From assembly GCF_001899075.1 (NCBI RefSeq), contig NZ_MKVA01000011.1, positions 310,001-374,000 of the forward strand: a stretch of 64,000 bases of DNA. The letters run 5' to 3'. Both the position numbers and the translations under genes were made by a program. The notes under the pieces were generated by a model that saw only the letters and a program-made list of their open reading frames with translations, had not been told where the DNA came from and did no database searches. Positions 42,236 to 52,778 of the stretch are shown here, in pieces. This DNA comes from Devosia sp. 67-54. Lineage in GTDB: Bacteria; Pseudomonadota; Alphaproteobacteria; Rhizobiales; Devosiaceae. How positions within the stretch are numbered: position 1 is the stretch's first letter; every line of letters begins with the position of its first letter.

Positions 42236-45200
42236 TCAGCCGCGCGTCAGCCTCCAGCTCCGCACCTCGAACGGCATCAGCTCGGCGGGGGCGTCGCGCT
42301 GCTGCGGCTCTTCGAGGATGGTCACCGGCGCGGCGGTCCAGCCCGGCGCGGTGACGGCGAAATCGCCGCGCCGGCCGGCGGGCTCGTAGACGCGGAACAC
42401 CAGGCCGCCGCCCTCCTCGGCCGCCTTGAGGCCGGAGAAGGCGGCCGGAATGCCGCCGACCGCGAGCGGCGTCGCCGTGCCCTGCCGCAGCCCCGACACC
42501 TCGCGCAGCAGCAGCGGCTGGTTGAGATCCTCGGCCTCCTCGCGCACCCCGCTCTCGTGCCAGTCGCCGGCATGCGGCAGCAGCGCATAGGTGAAGCTCT
42601 GCGTGCCCTCGTCGGCCAGCGGATCGGGGTAGATGGGCGAGCGCAGGAGGCTGAGGCCGAGCACGTTGCCGCGCACATTGTGCCCGTATTTGGCGTTGTT
42701 GAGCAGCGCCACGCCGAAGCCGGTCTCGCTCAGATCGATGAAGCGGTGCGCCGCCGCCTCGTACATCGCCTGGTCCCAGCTGGTGTTGGCGTGGGTCGGC
42801 CGCTTCACCACGCCATTGGCGCATTCGAAGGTGGCGGTCATGGCGCGGGCCGCCACCGGGGTGCGGGTGCGCAGGAACACGCGCCGGTCGTGCCAGTCGA
42901 GCGTGGTCTCGATGTCGAGGCGCGGGCTGTTGGCGGCAAGCACATAGGTCTGCGTGATGGTGGAGTTGCGGAAGCTGCGCACCACGCGGATGGCGGCGCG
43001 ATGCGGCCCGCGTTCGACCAGCTCGAGGCTGTCGAGCGCGGTGAGCTGCTCGCCGCGTTCGGCGTAGTCGTCCTCGACGTCCCAGGCGTCCCAGTTGCGC
43101 GGCTTGTCGACCGGATAGGCCCAGAGCTGGTTGCCCGGCCCGGCCAGCGCCTCGCGGCCGCTCGGCTTGTGGATGAGCGAGGCCAGCGTGCCGTCGGCGG
43201 CGATGGTCGCCTTCAGAACGGCGTTCTCGAGCGTGGTCCTGCTGGCGGCGAGGCCCGGGGCCGGCGCGACGTCGCGGCCGACGATCGCGACGCCGAGCGG
43301 CGGCACGCTGCCGGCGCCAGCCAGCAGCGACCCGTCGGGCAGGGGCAGCGCCAGGCGGCGGGTCGACAGCGACGGGTTGACGACGAGGTAGCCGTCGCCA
43401 TCGCCGGCCGGCAGTTGCGCCGCGATGGCGTCGAGCGCCTCGGCCTGCGCCGCCTTGCCTGCTTCGACCACGGCGCCGAGCTCGCTTTCGGCGTCCTGGT
43501 ACACCTCGCGGATCGACGAGCCGGGCAGGATGTCGTGGAACTCGTTCTTCAGCACCACGCGCCAGTAGGGCTCGAGGCTCGCCGGCGCCGCGGCGCCGAG
43601 CAGATGCGCGAGGCTGGCGGCGGTCTCGGCGGTGATCAGCGCCCGCTCCGCCTGCCGGTGCGTGCGCTTGACGCCCGATTGCGTGGTCAGCGTGGCGCGG
43701 TGCAGCTCGAGATAGATCTCGCCGGCCCACACCGGCAGCGCGGTCGTTTCCGCCTGCTGCCGGGCGGCGGCGAAGAAGTCCTTGACCTGGCCCCAGCGCG
43801 CTTTCGGCAGCACCGGGAAATCACGCAGCTGCGCCTCGCGCTCGACCATCTCGGCGGTGGTGCCGCCGCCGCCATCGCCATAGCCGACCGCCAGCAGCGT
43901 GGTGCCGTGTTGTGTCTTGCCGCCGAAATTGCGCCAGGTCGCCACATAGGCGTCGGGCTGCAGCTCGCCATTGTAGCCGCCATGCGGGTTGGCGAAGGTG
44001 TGGGCCAGCACGCGGCTGCCGTCGAGGCCTTCCCACCAGAACAGATCGGCCGGGAATTTGTTGGTCTCGGACCAATTGACCTTGATGGTGAAGAAATTGT
44101 CGATGCCGCCCTGCTTCAGGATCTGCGGCAGCGCGCCGGAAAAGCCGAAGCAGTCGGGCAGCCAGCACACGCTGTGGCGCACGCCGAACTGCCGTTCGAA
44201 ATAGCGCTGGCCGTAGAGCACCTGGCGGATCAGCGATTCGCCGGTGGGCATGTTGGTGTCGGGCTCGACCCACATGCCGCCGATGGTCTCCCACTGGCCG
44301 GCGGCGGCGCGCGCCTTGATGGCGGCGAACAGCGCCGGATCGTCCTCGGCGATCTGCGCATAATATTGCGCCGTCGACTGGTTGAAGCGGTAGTCGTCCG
44401 ACGCCTCCATCAGGCCGAGCGCGGTGTGGAAGGTGCGGCGCATCTTGCGGCGCGTCTCGGCATAGGGCCACAGCCAGGCGAGGTCGATATGGGCGTGTCC
44501 GGTGAGCAGGATTTCGCCCTGCTGCGGATAGCGCTGCTGCAGCGTCCGCAGCGCCTCGACCAGCCCGTCATGGGCCGCGACGACGCTGGCGCGCTGGCCC
44601 TGGTCGAGCGCCACCGCCGGGCCGGCGGAGGGCGGCAGCTCCCAGATCCGCTGCTGCTGCGGCGAGGGCGCGAGGCGGGTGATGTAGTCGGCGGTGGCCG
44701 AGGGCCAGTCGAGGCTGCGCTGGCAGGCTTCGGCGACGCTCAGCAGATGCGGTACCACCTCGTGATTGCCCAGCGCCAGGCAGGCCTCGTGCACCTGCTG
44801 CAGCAGCAGGTGCAGCCGATGCACCGGAACGTCGATCCACTGCAGCACGGCGCGGTTGAGGCGCGGATTGCGCACCGGTACGCCGAACGGCTCGCGCGCC
44901 GTGCTTTCGGCGGCGATCGCCACCTGCCGGTGCTTGAGCGGAAACTCGCGATGGTACGGGTCGACGCCGAACGAGGCGGCGTCGCGGTTGGGATAGCTCA
45001 GCGTCACCAGGCCCTCGCCGCCGAGGTCGAGCACCAGCCGCGTCTCCTCCAGCGGCCAGTGCGCCGGCACTTCGGCGGTGGCGGCGAATTTGTGCACGCC
45101 CTCGCGGCTCGGCCAGGCGCCACCGATCTCGATCGGCGCGCCGTCGAGGCTCCAGCCGGTGACCGTCACCCCCTCGCGGGCGCGCCAATAGCGCAGCTCC

Positions 45201-45250
45201 TCGCTCCGCACCTTGAGGCGGTCGAGCCGCTGGGAAACCGTCAACGCCAT
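42236..45250 (-). CDS. Glycoside hydrolase family 38 alpha-mannosidase
   Basis: Large cytoplasmic enzyme of 1004 residues removing alpha-mannosyl residues. The zinc-binding TGHAHIDLAWLWP, the nucleophile region WLPDCFGFSGALPQIL and ETIGGMWVEPDTNMPTGES are GH38 hallmarks, followed by the beta-sandwich C-terminal half. No signal peptide. A perfect TTGCAACGTTGCAA palindrome 51 bp upstream points to a LacI-family repressor. No mannoside transporter is adjacent, but the nearby MFS cluster may share the operator. Confidence 0.93.
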   Translation of the reverse strand: MALTVSQRLDRLKVRSEELRYWRAREGVTVTGWSLDGAPIEIGGAWPSREGVHKFAATAEVPAHWPLEETRLVLDLGGEGLVTLSYPNRDAASFGVDPYHREFPLKHRQVAIAAESTAREPFGVPVRNPRLNRAVLQWIDVPVHRLHLLLQQVHEACLALGNHEVVPHLLSVAEACQRSLDWPSATADYITRLAPSPQQQRIWELPPSAGPAVALDQGQRASVVAAHDGLVEALRTLQQRYPQQGEILLTGHAHIDLAWLWPYAETRRKMRRTFHTALGLMEASDDYRFNQSTAQYYAQIAEDDPALFAAIKARAAAGQWETIGGMWVEPDTNMPTGESLIRQVLYGQRYFERQFGVRHSVCWLPDCFGFSGALPQILKQGGIDNFFTIKVNWSETNKFPADLFWWEGLDGSRVLAHTFANPHGGYNGELQPDAYVATWRNFGGKTQHGTTLLAVGYGDGGGGTTAEMVEREAQLRDFPVLPKARWGQVKDFFAAARQQAETTALPVWAGEIYLELHRATLTTQSGVKRTHRQAERALITAETAASLAHLLGAAAPASLEPYWRVVLKNEFHDILPGSSIREVYQDAESELGAVVEAGKAAQAEALDAIAAQLPAGDGDGYLVVNPSLSTRRLALPLPDGSLLAGAGSVPPLGVAIVGRDVAPAPGLAASRTTLENAVLKATIAADGTLASLIHKPSGREALAGPGNQLWAYPVDKPRNWDAWDVEDDYAERGEQLTALDSLELVERGPHRAAIRVVRSFRNSTITQTYVLAANSPRLDIETTLDWHDRRVFLRTRTPVAARAMTATFECANGVVKRPTHANTSWDQAMYEAAAHRFIDLSETGFGVALLNNAKYGHNVRGNVLGLSLLRSPIYPDPLADEGTQSFTYALLPHAGDWHESGVREEAEDLNQPLLLREVSGLRQGTATPLAVGGIPAAFSGLKAAEEGGGLVFRVYEPAGRRGDFAVTAPGWTAAPVTILEEPQQRDAPAELMPFEVRSWRLTRG

Positions 45251-45300
45251 GATGATCGTCCGTCCTTGAAAGGCCGCCGCACGCGGCGCCCGTGGTTTTA

Positions 45301-45314
45301 TTGCAACGTTGCAA
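45301..45314. promoter_or_regulatory. LacI-type operator before the mannosidase gene
   Basis: Perfect 14-base palindrome TTGCAACGTTGCAA with central CG, the form preferred by LacI/GalR-family repressors. It lies 51-64 bp upstream of the mannosidase ATG. A weaker copy stands before MFS paralog 3. No LacI-family gene is in the window. Confidence 0.6.
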
Positions 45315-45355
45315 ATGACGCAATGGCAGGCCGGCGCAAGGGCCGGGCGGCGGCC

Positions 45356-46176
45356 TCAGCTCCGCGCGCGCCTGGCCCCGGCGGCGAGGTCGCGGACCAG
45401 CGCCGTCACCGCGCCGACCGTGCCGGCGGTGGCCCTGCCGTCTGCGAGCGAATTGGCGACGGCGTTGCACACGGCGGTGCCGACCACCACGCCGTCGGCG
45501 TCGCGGCCGACGCGGGCGGCGTCGTCGGCGGTCTTGATGCCGAAGCCGACGGCCACCGGCAGCGCCGTGTGGCCCTTGATGCGCTTGACCGCCGCGCCCA
45601 CCGCGGCGTGCGACTTGATGGCGGCGCCGGTGATGCCGGTCATCGACACGTAATAGACGAAGCCCGACGTGTTCCGCAGCACCATCGGCAGCCGCTGGTC
45701 GTCGGTGGTGGGCGTGGCGAGCCGGATGAAGTTGAGCCCGGCCCCCAGCGCCGGAAGGCAGAGCTCGCTGTCCTCCTCGGGCGGCAGGTCGACCACGATC
45801 AGCCCGTCGACCCCGGCCGCCAGCGCATCCTCGAGGAAGGCGTCGACGCCGTGGCTGTAGATCGGGTTGTAATAGCCCATCAGCACGACCGGCGTGGTGT
45901 CGTTGCCCTTGCGGAACTCGGCCACCATCGCCAGCGTCTTGTTGAGCGTCTGCCCGGCCCTCAGCGCGCGCAGCCCCGCTGCCTGCACGCCGGGGCCGTC
46001 GGCCATCGGGTCCGAGAACGGCATTCCGAACTCGATCATGTCGGCGCCCGCCGCGGGCAACGCCTTGAGGATCGCCAGGCCGGTCTCGAGATCCGGATCG
46101 CCGGCCATGGTGAAGATACCGAGGGCAGGGCGGCCGGCTTTGGCGCAGGCGGCGAAGGTGTCGGCGATGCGGGTGC

Positions 46177-46180
<4 letters not shown>
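45356..46180 (-). CDS. trpA: Tryptophan synthase alpha chain
   Basis: Alpha subunit (274 residues) that splits indole-3-glycerol phosphate into indole and glyceraldehyde 3-phosphate; indole is channelled to TrpB. The catalytic Glu lies in [17 protein letters not shown], the catalytic Asp in [10 protein letters not shown], and phosphate-binding GFGIKTADD is present. Its ATG overlaps the trpB stop. It is last of the trpF-trpB-trpA run; accD, which normally follows, is 25 kb away. Confidence 0.96.
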
Positions 46181-47412
<1,232 letters not shown>

Positions 47413-47428
47413 GATGTGGGTCGGGCCT

Positions 47429-48082
47429 TTAGCTCGCCGCGGCGGACCGCGCATTGGTGATGAAGGCGCGGACCAGCGCCGCATCCTTGACCCCGGGCGC
47501 CGTCTCGACCCCGGAGGACACATCGACCCCCAGCGGCCGCGTCGCCGCGATGGCGGCGGCCACGGTGTCGGGCGTCAGGCCTCCCGAAAGCATGAAGCCG
47601 AGCGAGGGGTCAAGCGCCTTGAGCAGGCTCCAGTCGAAGGCGGCGCCGTGCCCGCCGGGGCGCGTCGCGTCCTTGGGCGGCTTGGCGTCGAGCAGCAGCC
47701 GGTCGGCGCAATCGGCAAAGCCGGCGACCGCCGCCACGTCCTCGGCGGCGCCGATGGCGCAGGCCTTGAGGATGGCGATGCCGGCCTCGTCGCGGATGGC
47801 GGCGACACGGTGCGGCGTCTCGGGGCCGTGCAGCTGGATCCAGTCGGGGCCGAGCGCCGCCACCTGCGCCACCAGCGTGTTGTCGGGATTGACCAGCACC
47901 ACGCAGGTCTCGGCATGGCCGCGGGCGCGCGAGATAAGCTCGCCGATCGGGTCGAGCTCGAGATGCCGCGGCGAGCGGGGAAAGTGCATGAAGCCGACCA
48001 TGTCGGCCCCCGCCTCGATGGCGGCATCGAGGATCGCCTCCGTCCTGATGCCGCAGATCTTGATGATGAGGGGCTCGCTCAT
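47429..48082 (-). CDS. trpF: Phosphoribosylanthranilate isomerase
   Basis: Third tryptophan pathway enzyme here, 217 residues, isomerising phosphoribosylanthranilate to the ribulose form. The catalytic Cys is in IKICGIRT and the catalytic Asp in LLLDAKPP. It is preceded by lapA with a 4-bp gap and followed by trpB, so trpFBA is one unit with lapA and possibly ihfB. Confidence 0.95.
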   Translation of the reverse strand: MSEPLIIKICGIRTEAILDAAIEAGADMVGFMHFPRSPRHLELDPIGELISRARGHAETCVVLVNPDNTLVAQVAALGPDWIQLHGPETPHRVAAIRDEAGIAILKACAIGAAEDVAAVAGFADCADRLLLDAKPPKDATRPGGHGAAFDWSLLKALDPSLGFMLSGGLTPDTVAAAIAATRPLGVDVSSGVETAPGVKDAALVRAFITNARSAAAS

Positions 48083-48086
48083 GCGG

Positions 48087-48431
48087 CTAGGGCTGCGCCA
48101 GGTCGTCGACGGTGGCGGGCAGCGCCGGCGAGCGGCGCAGGGCGTTGACCTCGCGGTTCAGCCGCTCGGCCTCGCGACGGTAATTGCGTTCGTCGCGCCG
48201 GTGCTGGCCCTGCGCGAACCAGGTGGCGACGCCGCCCAGCACCACGCCGAACAGCAGCACCGTGAACAGCACCAGGAACAGCGGCACGCCGACGCCGGGC
48301 GTCGACAGCGCCTCGGACGGCACGAACGGGTTGAAGTTCACCACCACCAATTGCCGGTTGGCGAGCGCAAACACGATCAGCACCAGGCACAGCGGCACGA
48401 GCACGACCCAGCCGACGATGCGTCTCAGCAT
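48087..48431 (-). CDS. LapA-domain membrane protein
   Basis: Inner-membrane protein of 114 residues with two membrane segments, NRQLVVVNFNPF between them, and a cytoplasmic coiled coil (RRDERNYRREAERLNREVNALRR, about residues 78-100), matching the LapA (DUF1049) family. E. coli LapA takes part in control of lipopolysaccharide assembly; in Rhizobiales it sits by convention between ihfB and trpF, as here. Confidence 0.85.
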   Translation of the reverse strand: MLRRIVGWVVLVPLCLVLIVFALANRQLVVVNFNPFVPSEALSTPGVGVPLFLVLFTVLLFGVVLGGVATWFAQGQHRRDERNYRREAERLNREVNALRRSPALPATVDDLAQP

Positions 48432-48452
48432 CCGCCCGGTCCCATGCTGATG

Positions 48453-48734
48453 TCAGTTCTTGTTGAGGCGCTCACGGATCTCTTTGCCGGCCTTGAACTG
48501 CGGCACGTATTTCTCGCCGACGTCGACCTGCTCGCCGGTGCGCGGATTGCGCCCGACGCGGGCCGGGCGGTTCTTGACGGCGAAGGCGCCGAAACCGCGC
48601 AGCTCCACGCGGTCGCCGCGCGCCATGGCGTTGCCGACCTCGTCGAGAATGGCGTTGACGATGTTCTCGATGTCACGCTGGAACAGATGCGGATTCTCGT
48701 CTGCAAGCTTTTCGACCAGTTCAGACTTGATCAT
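48453..48734 (-). CDS. ihfB: Integration host factor beta
   Basis: DNA-bending protein of 93 residues, the beta half of IHF. Start [17 protein letters not shown], then [12 protein letters not shown] and the DNA-intercalating arm [12 protein letters not shown]. It affects recombination, replication and sigma-54 promoters. It lies between sppA and lapA in the canonical order. Confidence 0.95.
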   Translation of the reverse strand: MIKSELVEKLADENPHLFQRDIENIVNAILDEVGNAMARGDRVELRGFGAFAVKNRPARVGRNPRTGEQVDVGEKYVPQFKAGKEIRERLNKN

Positions 48735-48771
48735 CGCGCCCCCCGGGCCTGCCGGAAACCCTTAGGTAACA

Positions 48772-49710
48772 TCATTGAACCTGCCAAAGGGAGACCAGCC
48801 CGTCAAGCGCGACGGGGCCGTCGGCCGGCAGGCCGAGCAGCGCCCGGGCCTCGCCGCCCAGCCATTTGCCCAGATTGGTGAAATTGCCGCCCCCGGTGGG
48901 ATACCAGGTGACGATCGGCAGGTCGGGCTTGAGCCCCTTGGTCTTGACCAGCCAGTCGACGGCCTCGGCCTCGCCGCCCACCTCGTCCACCAGCTTGTTG
49001 GCGATGCCCTGGTGGCCGGTCATGATCCGCCCGTCGGCCAGCGGCAGCACCTCGGCGCGGCTGAGGCCGCGGCGCTCGGCGACGATGTCGACGAACCACG
49101 AGAAGGAATCGTCGACCAGCGATTGCAGCGAGGCGCGCACCTCCGGCGTCATCGGATGGTCGAGCGCCGGCTCGGCCTTGAGAGGCCCCGAGGCCACCTT
49201 GTCGGCGCCGATGCCGATGGTGTCGAGCAGCTTGCCGGCATTGTAGGTCTGGAACAGCACGCCGATCGAGGCGACGATCGACAGCCGGCGCACGAACACG
49301 CGGTCGGTGGCGATGGCCGCCATGTAGGCCGCCGAGGCCCCCAACTCCTTGATGTAGGCGACGACCGGCTTTTTGGCGCGCAGCTTGCCGATGGCCTCGT
49401 ACAGTTCTTCGCCGCCGGCGGTGGTGCCGCCCGGCGAGTTGATGGCGATCACCACCGCCTTCACCGTATCGTCCTTGGCCAGCGTCTCGAGCGTCTTGAG
49501 CCGCACCGGATCGGAGGCGATGGTGCCGTCGATGACGATTCGCGCGATCTGCTCGCCGCTGAGCCCGTATTCGGTGGCGTAGCGCGCGCCCACCGCCAGG
49601 ATCGCCACCACCAGCGCCACGAACGCCAGGATGCGCCAGCGGAAGCGCGACCGGCGCAGCGCACTCGCCGCCGGAATGGCGTGGGCGGGATCGACGATCG
49701 GATCGGTCAT
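48772..49710 (-). CDS. sppA: Signal peptide peptidase SppA
   Basis: Membrane-anchored serine peptidase of 312 residues that degrades cleaved signal peptides. One membrane segment at about 25-43, then the S49 domain: INSPGGT oxyanion region, and nucleophile Ser in YIKELGASAAYMAA. This is the short form (half of E. coli SppA), which assembles as an octamer with Lys supplied in the domain. The ATG at 49710 is used; a GTG at 49719 is possible. Confidence 0.93.
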   Translation of the reverse strand: MTDPIVDPAHAIPAASALRRSRFRWRILAFVALVVAILAVGARYATEYGLSGEQIARIVIDGTIASDPVRLKTLETLAKDDTVKAVVIAINSPGGTTAGGEELYEAIGKLRAKKPVVAYIKELGASAAYMAAIATDRVFVRRLSIVASIGVLFQTYNAGKLLDTIGIGADKVASGPLKAEPALDHPMTPEVRASLQSLVDDSFSWFVDIVAERRGLSRAEVLPLADGRIMTGHQGIANKLVDEVGGEAEAVDWLVKTKGLKPDLPIVTWYPTGGGNFTNLGKWLGGEARALLGLPADGPVALDGLVSLWQVQ

Positions 49711-49773
49711 GCGGGACACCCTCGAAGAGTGAGCGGCTTAGCCCGGCGCACGCATCCTTGGCAAGGCGACCGA

Positions 49774-50082
49774 TCAGCCGGCTGTCTTGCGAGCCGCCTT
49801 CCGATCCTGCGCCCGGATGTAGTCTTGCAGCACGCGATTGATATCGAACATCAGCGCGCCGCGGTTTCCACCGCGCTTGAGGAACCATTCGACGACGCGG
49901 CCGTCGATGGGGACCGGCGGAAACATCGCGGGACGGATCGCCCGCGCCCAGAATTTCTCGTCGAGCGTAGGAATGTCGGGGACGTCGGTGTCGTTGTCCG
50001 GCGCGGTTTCCAGCGCGGCCAGGCGCTTGCGTCGATCCGCCGCCAATTTGCGCGTAACCTTCGGATCCAGCGCATATTTCAC
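49774..50082 (-). CDS. brnA: BrnA-type antitoxin
   Basis: Probable antitoxin and autorepressor, about 102 residues from a GTG at 50082, 8 bases after the toxin stop. An ATG at 50169 would add 29 residues and overlap the toxin gene by 80 bp, which is less likely. The C-terminal half fits BrnA (IPTLDEKFWARAI, IDGRVVEWFLKRGGNRGALM, INRVLQDYIR), a ribbon-helix-helix-like DNA-binding domain that also neutralises BrnT. Confidence 0.7.
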   Translation of the reverse strand: MKYALDPKVTRKLAADRRKRLAALETAPDNDTDVPDIPTLDEKFWARAIRPAMFPPVPIDGRVVEWFLKRGGNRGALMFDINRVLQDYIRAQDRKAARKTAG

Positions 50083-50089
50083 GATCCGC

Positions 50090-50374
50090 TCAGCCTTCGT
50101 AGCGCCGGCGCTCGTACTTCTCAGCGCGACGCGCCGAGATGATGCGGATGGTTTCGGTGCCTGTTTCATCGTCCCAAGTCGCGTACGCGACCACAATCAG
50201 AATGAAGCCGTGCGATACTCCGATGGCCAGCCAGCGCTGCTCGCCATCGACAACGCGATCCTGTTCGATGTGAACAAACGGATCGTCGAAAACCTCTGTC
50301 GCCTCTTCGAAGCTCAATTTGTGCTTGCGAAGGTTGGATGCAGCCTTTGCCGCATTCCATTCGAACGCTCGCAT
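50090..50374 (-). CDS. brnT: BrnT-type toxin
   Basis: Ribonuclease-like toxin of 94 residues of the BrnT family: FEWNAAKAASNLRKHKLSFEEA at the start, FDDPFVHIEQDRV, then IIVVAYATWDD and IRIISARRAEKYERRRYE, all diagnostic. It is first gene of a toxin-antitoxin operon with brnA, inserted between the sppA and acetyltransferase genes. Such modules inhibit translation under stress; activity here is inferred. Confidence 0.88.
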   Translation of the reverse strand: MRAFEWNAAKAASNLRKHKLSFEEATEVFDDPFVHIEQDRVVDGEQRWLAIGVSHGFILIVVAYATWDDETGTETIRIISARRAEKYERRRYEG

Positions 50375-50457
50375 GCGCGCCCCCGAACCTTGCGCATGCG
50401 CCTCAAACTAGCGCGTACTGGCGCCGGGTTCAACCTGGAGGCCAGGCGCCGCAGCAG

Positions 50458-50967
50458 CTACAGCCGGCGCACCATCAATTGGGCGGCGTCTTCGTAGCTC
50501 CTGAGCTTTTCGGCGAGGTGCGGGGCGTCGGCCGCCTCGAACTCGTGGCGCCGCCAGAACCCCTGGCTGCCATTGACGGCGACGAGGCTCATCGTGGCGA
50601 AGCCGTGGGCGCGGGCGTGCTTGGCCAGCGCGTCGACGATGAAGCTCGCCGCGCCGATGCGGCGGGCCACGGGCAGCAGCGCCAGATCGTGGATGTAGTA
50701 GGTGTCGGCGTCCGCCGGCAGCTCGCCCAAAAGGCTGTTGAGCGGCGGCAGGTCGCCCAGCCGCCAGGGGTGGCTCAGCACGTAGCCCGCCGGCCGCTCG
50801 TTGACCTCGAGCAGATAGGTGCCGTGGAAATAGATGCGCTGCCGCTCGGCCAGCACCTCGACGCTCTCGAAGAACGCCGGATGCACGCTCGCGGCGATCT
50901 GCTCGACCGCCGGCATGTCGTACCCGGTGAGCGAGCGCCAGGCCACGCCCGGAATTTTCATCGGCAT
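50458..50967 (-). CDS. GNAT-family N-acetyltransferase
   Basis: Protein of 169 residues with the acetyl-CoA fold. YYIHDLALLPVARRIGAASFIVDA is motif A, although the usual R/Q-x-x-G-x-G/A loop reads VARRIGAA; LVAVNGSQGFWRRHEFE is motif B. The substrate is unknown. Start alternatives at 50997 and 50961 exist. It lies just downstream of rpsA on the same strand, separated by a hairpin. Confidence 0.78.
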   Translation of the reverse strand: MPMKIPGVAWRSLTGYDMPAVEQIAASVHPAFFESVEVLAERQRIYFHGTYLLEVNERPAGYVLSHPWRLGDLPPLNSLLGELPADADTYYIHDLALLPVARRIGAASFIVDALAKHARAHGFATMSLVAVNGSQGFWRRHEFEAADAPHLAEKLRSYEDAAQLMVRRL

Positions 50968-50987
50968 CGGTCGGCCCCAAACGACGA

Positions 50988-51014
50988 AGGCCCGCACGGC
51001 TAGCGCGCGGGCCT
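50988..51014 (-). terminator. Hairpin after rpsA
   Basis: Arms AGGCCCGC and GCGGGCCT around an 11-base loop, about 65 bp after the rpsA stop; on the minus strand it is followed by TCGTCGTTT, a weak T-run. It is probably the terminator of cmk-rpsA transcription. Confidence 0.5.
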
Positions 51015-51080
51015 CGATTACGCAACTGCGCAGTGATGACGGCGCCCGATCCCCGCCTCAGGCGGGGCGGGCGCTGCGCC

Positions 51081-52778
51081 TCACTTCTTCTCGCGGTCCT
51101 TGAGCGCGGCGCCCAGGATGTCGCCGAGCGAGGCGCCCGAATCCGACGAGCCGTACTGCGCCACCGCTTCCTTCTCCTCGGCGATTTCCAGCGCCTTGAT
51201 GGAGAGGGCGATCTTGCCGGTCTTGCGGTCGTACTGGGTGACGCGGGCATCGACCTTGTCGCCCTTGGCGAAGCGCTCGGGGCGCTGGTCGTTGCGGTCG
51301 CGGCTGAGGTCGGCGCGGCGGATGAACGCGGTCATCTCGCTGTCGGCGATCTTGACCTCGATGCCGCCATCGTTGACCTCGGTCACCGTGCCGGTGACCA
51401 CCGAGCCCTTGCGCAGGCCCTCGCCCGAGGCGTCCTTCTCGTCGCCGGTGCCCAGCTGCTTGATGCCGAGCGAGATACGCTCCTTGTCGACATCGACGTC
51501 GAGCACCTTGGCCTTGACGATATCGCCGCGGTTGTACTCGTCGAGCGCCAGTTCGCCCGGCTTGGTCCAGTCGAGATCGGAGAGGTGGACCATGCCGTCC
51601 ACGTCGCCGTCGAGGCCGACGAACAGGCCGAACTCGGTCTTGTTCTTGACCTCGCCCTCGATGGTCGAGCCGATCGGGAACTTCTCGGCGAAGCTCTCCC
51701 ACGGGTTCTGCAGCGTCTGCTTCAGGCCCAGCGAGATGCGGCGCTTGTCGGGATCGACCTCGAGCACCATCACCTCAACCTCCTGCGAGGTGGAGACGAT
51801 CTTGCCGGGGTGGACGTTCTTCTTGGTCCAGCTCATCTCGGAGACGTGGATCAGCCCTTCGATGCCCGGCTCGAGCTCGACGAACGCACCGTAGTCGGTG
51901 ATGTTGGTCACCCGGCCGGTGAACTTGGCGCCCACCGGATACTTGGCCTCGATGCCTTCCCACGGGTCGGCCTGGAGCTGCTTCATGCCCAGGCTGATGC
52001 GGTGGCTCTCGTGGTTGATGCGGATGATCTGGACCTTGATGGTCTCGCCGATCGACAGCACTTCCGACGGATGGTTGACGCGCCGCCAGGCGATGTCGGT
52101 GACGTGCAGCAGGCCGTCGATGCCGCCCAAATCGACGAACGCACCGTAATCGGTGATGTTCTTGACCACGCCGTCGACGATCTGGCCTTCCTCGAGCTGC
52201 TGCACGATCTCCGAGCGCTGCTCGGCGCGCGATTCCTCGAGGATGGCGCGGCGCGACACGACGATGTTGCCGCGGCGCTTGTCCATCTTCAGGATCTGGA
52301 ACGGCTGCGGCACGTTCATCAGCGGGCCGATGTCGCGGATCGGGCGGATGTCCACCTGCGAGCGCGGCAGGAACGCCACGGCGCCTTCGAGATCGACGGT
52401 GAAGCCGCCCTTGACCTGGTTGAAGATGATGCCTTCGACGCGCTGGTTGGCGTTGTACATCTCTTCGAGCTTGACCCAGCTCTCTTCGCGGCGGGCCTTC
52501 TCGCGGCTCAGCACCGCCTCGCCCATCGCGTTCTCGACGCGATCGACATACACTTCGACCTCGGACCCGACCTTGATGGTTCCGTCACGGCCGGCCTGGC
52601 CGAATTCCTTGAGGGCGATGCGGCCCTCGGTCTTCAAACCGACGTCGATGATCGCCAGATCCTTTTCGATCGCGACCACCGTTCCCTTGACGACGGCGCC
52701 TTCCATCGGCTCGTTGTCGAGGAAGGAGTCCATCAGCATGGACTCGAAATCGTCTTTCACTGCAGCTTGCGTAGCCAA
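51081..52778 (-). CDS. rpsA: Ribosomal protein S1
   Basis: mRNA-binding protein of the small ribosomal subunit, 565 residues with six S1 repeats (for example GAFVDLGGIDGLLHVTDIAWRRV and GAFVELEPGIEGLIHVSEMSW). The start is a TTG at 52778, giving MATQAAVKDDFESM, with GGAGAGAT directly upstream; a TTG four codons earlier overlaps that site. A 165-bp leader with several GC hairpins precedes it. Non-ATG start plus leader fits the autoregulation known for S1. Confidence 0.95.
   Translation of the reverse strand: MATQAAVKDDFESMLMDSFLDNEPMEGAVVKGTVVAIEKDLAIIDVGLKTEGRIALKEFGQAGRDGTIKVGSEVEVYVDRVENAMGEAVLSREKARREESWVKLEEMYNANQRVEGIIFNQVKGGFTVDLEGAVAFLPRSQVDIRPIRDIGPLMNVPQPFQILKMDKRRGNIVVSRRAILEESRAEQRSEIVQQLEEGQIVDGVVKNITDYGAFVDLGGIDGLLHVTDIAWRRVNHPSEVLSIGETIKVQIIRINHESHRISLGMKQLQADPWEGIEAKYPVGAKFTGRVTNITDYGAFVELEPGIEGLIHVSEMSWTKKNVHPGKIVSTSQEVEVMVLEVDPDKRRISLGLKQTLQNPWESFAEKFPIGSTIEGEVKNKTEFGLFVGLDGDVDGMVHLSDLDWTKPGELALDEYNRGDIVKAKVLDVDVDKERISLGIKQLGTGDEKDASGEGLRKGSVVTGTVTEVNDGGIEVKIADSEMTAFIRRADLSRDRNDQRPERFAKGDKVDARVTQYDRKTGKIALSIKALEIAEEKEAVAQYGSSDSGASLGDILGAALKDREKK

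Noticed and set aside
45251-45355. Trp attenuator leader
   Set aside because: No short Trp-rich reading frame with alternative hairpins is visible near trpF, trpB or trpA.
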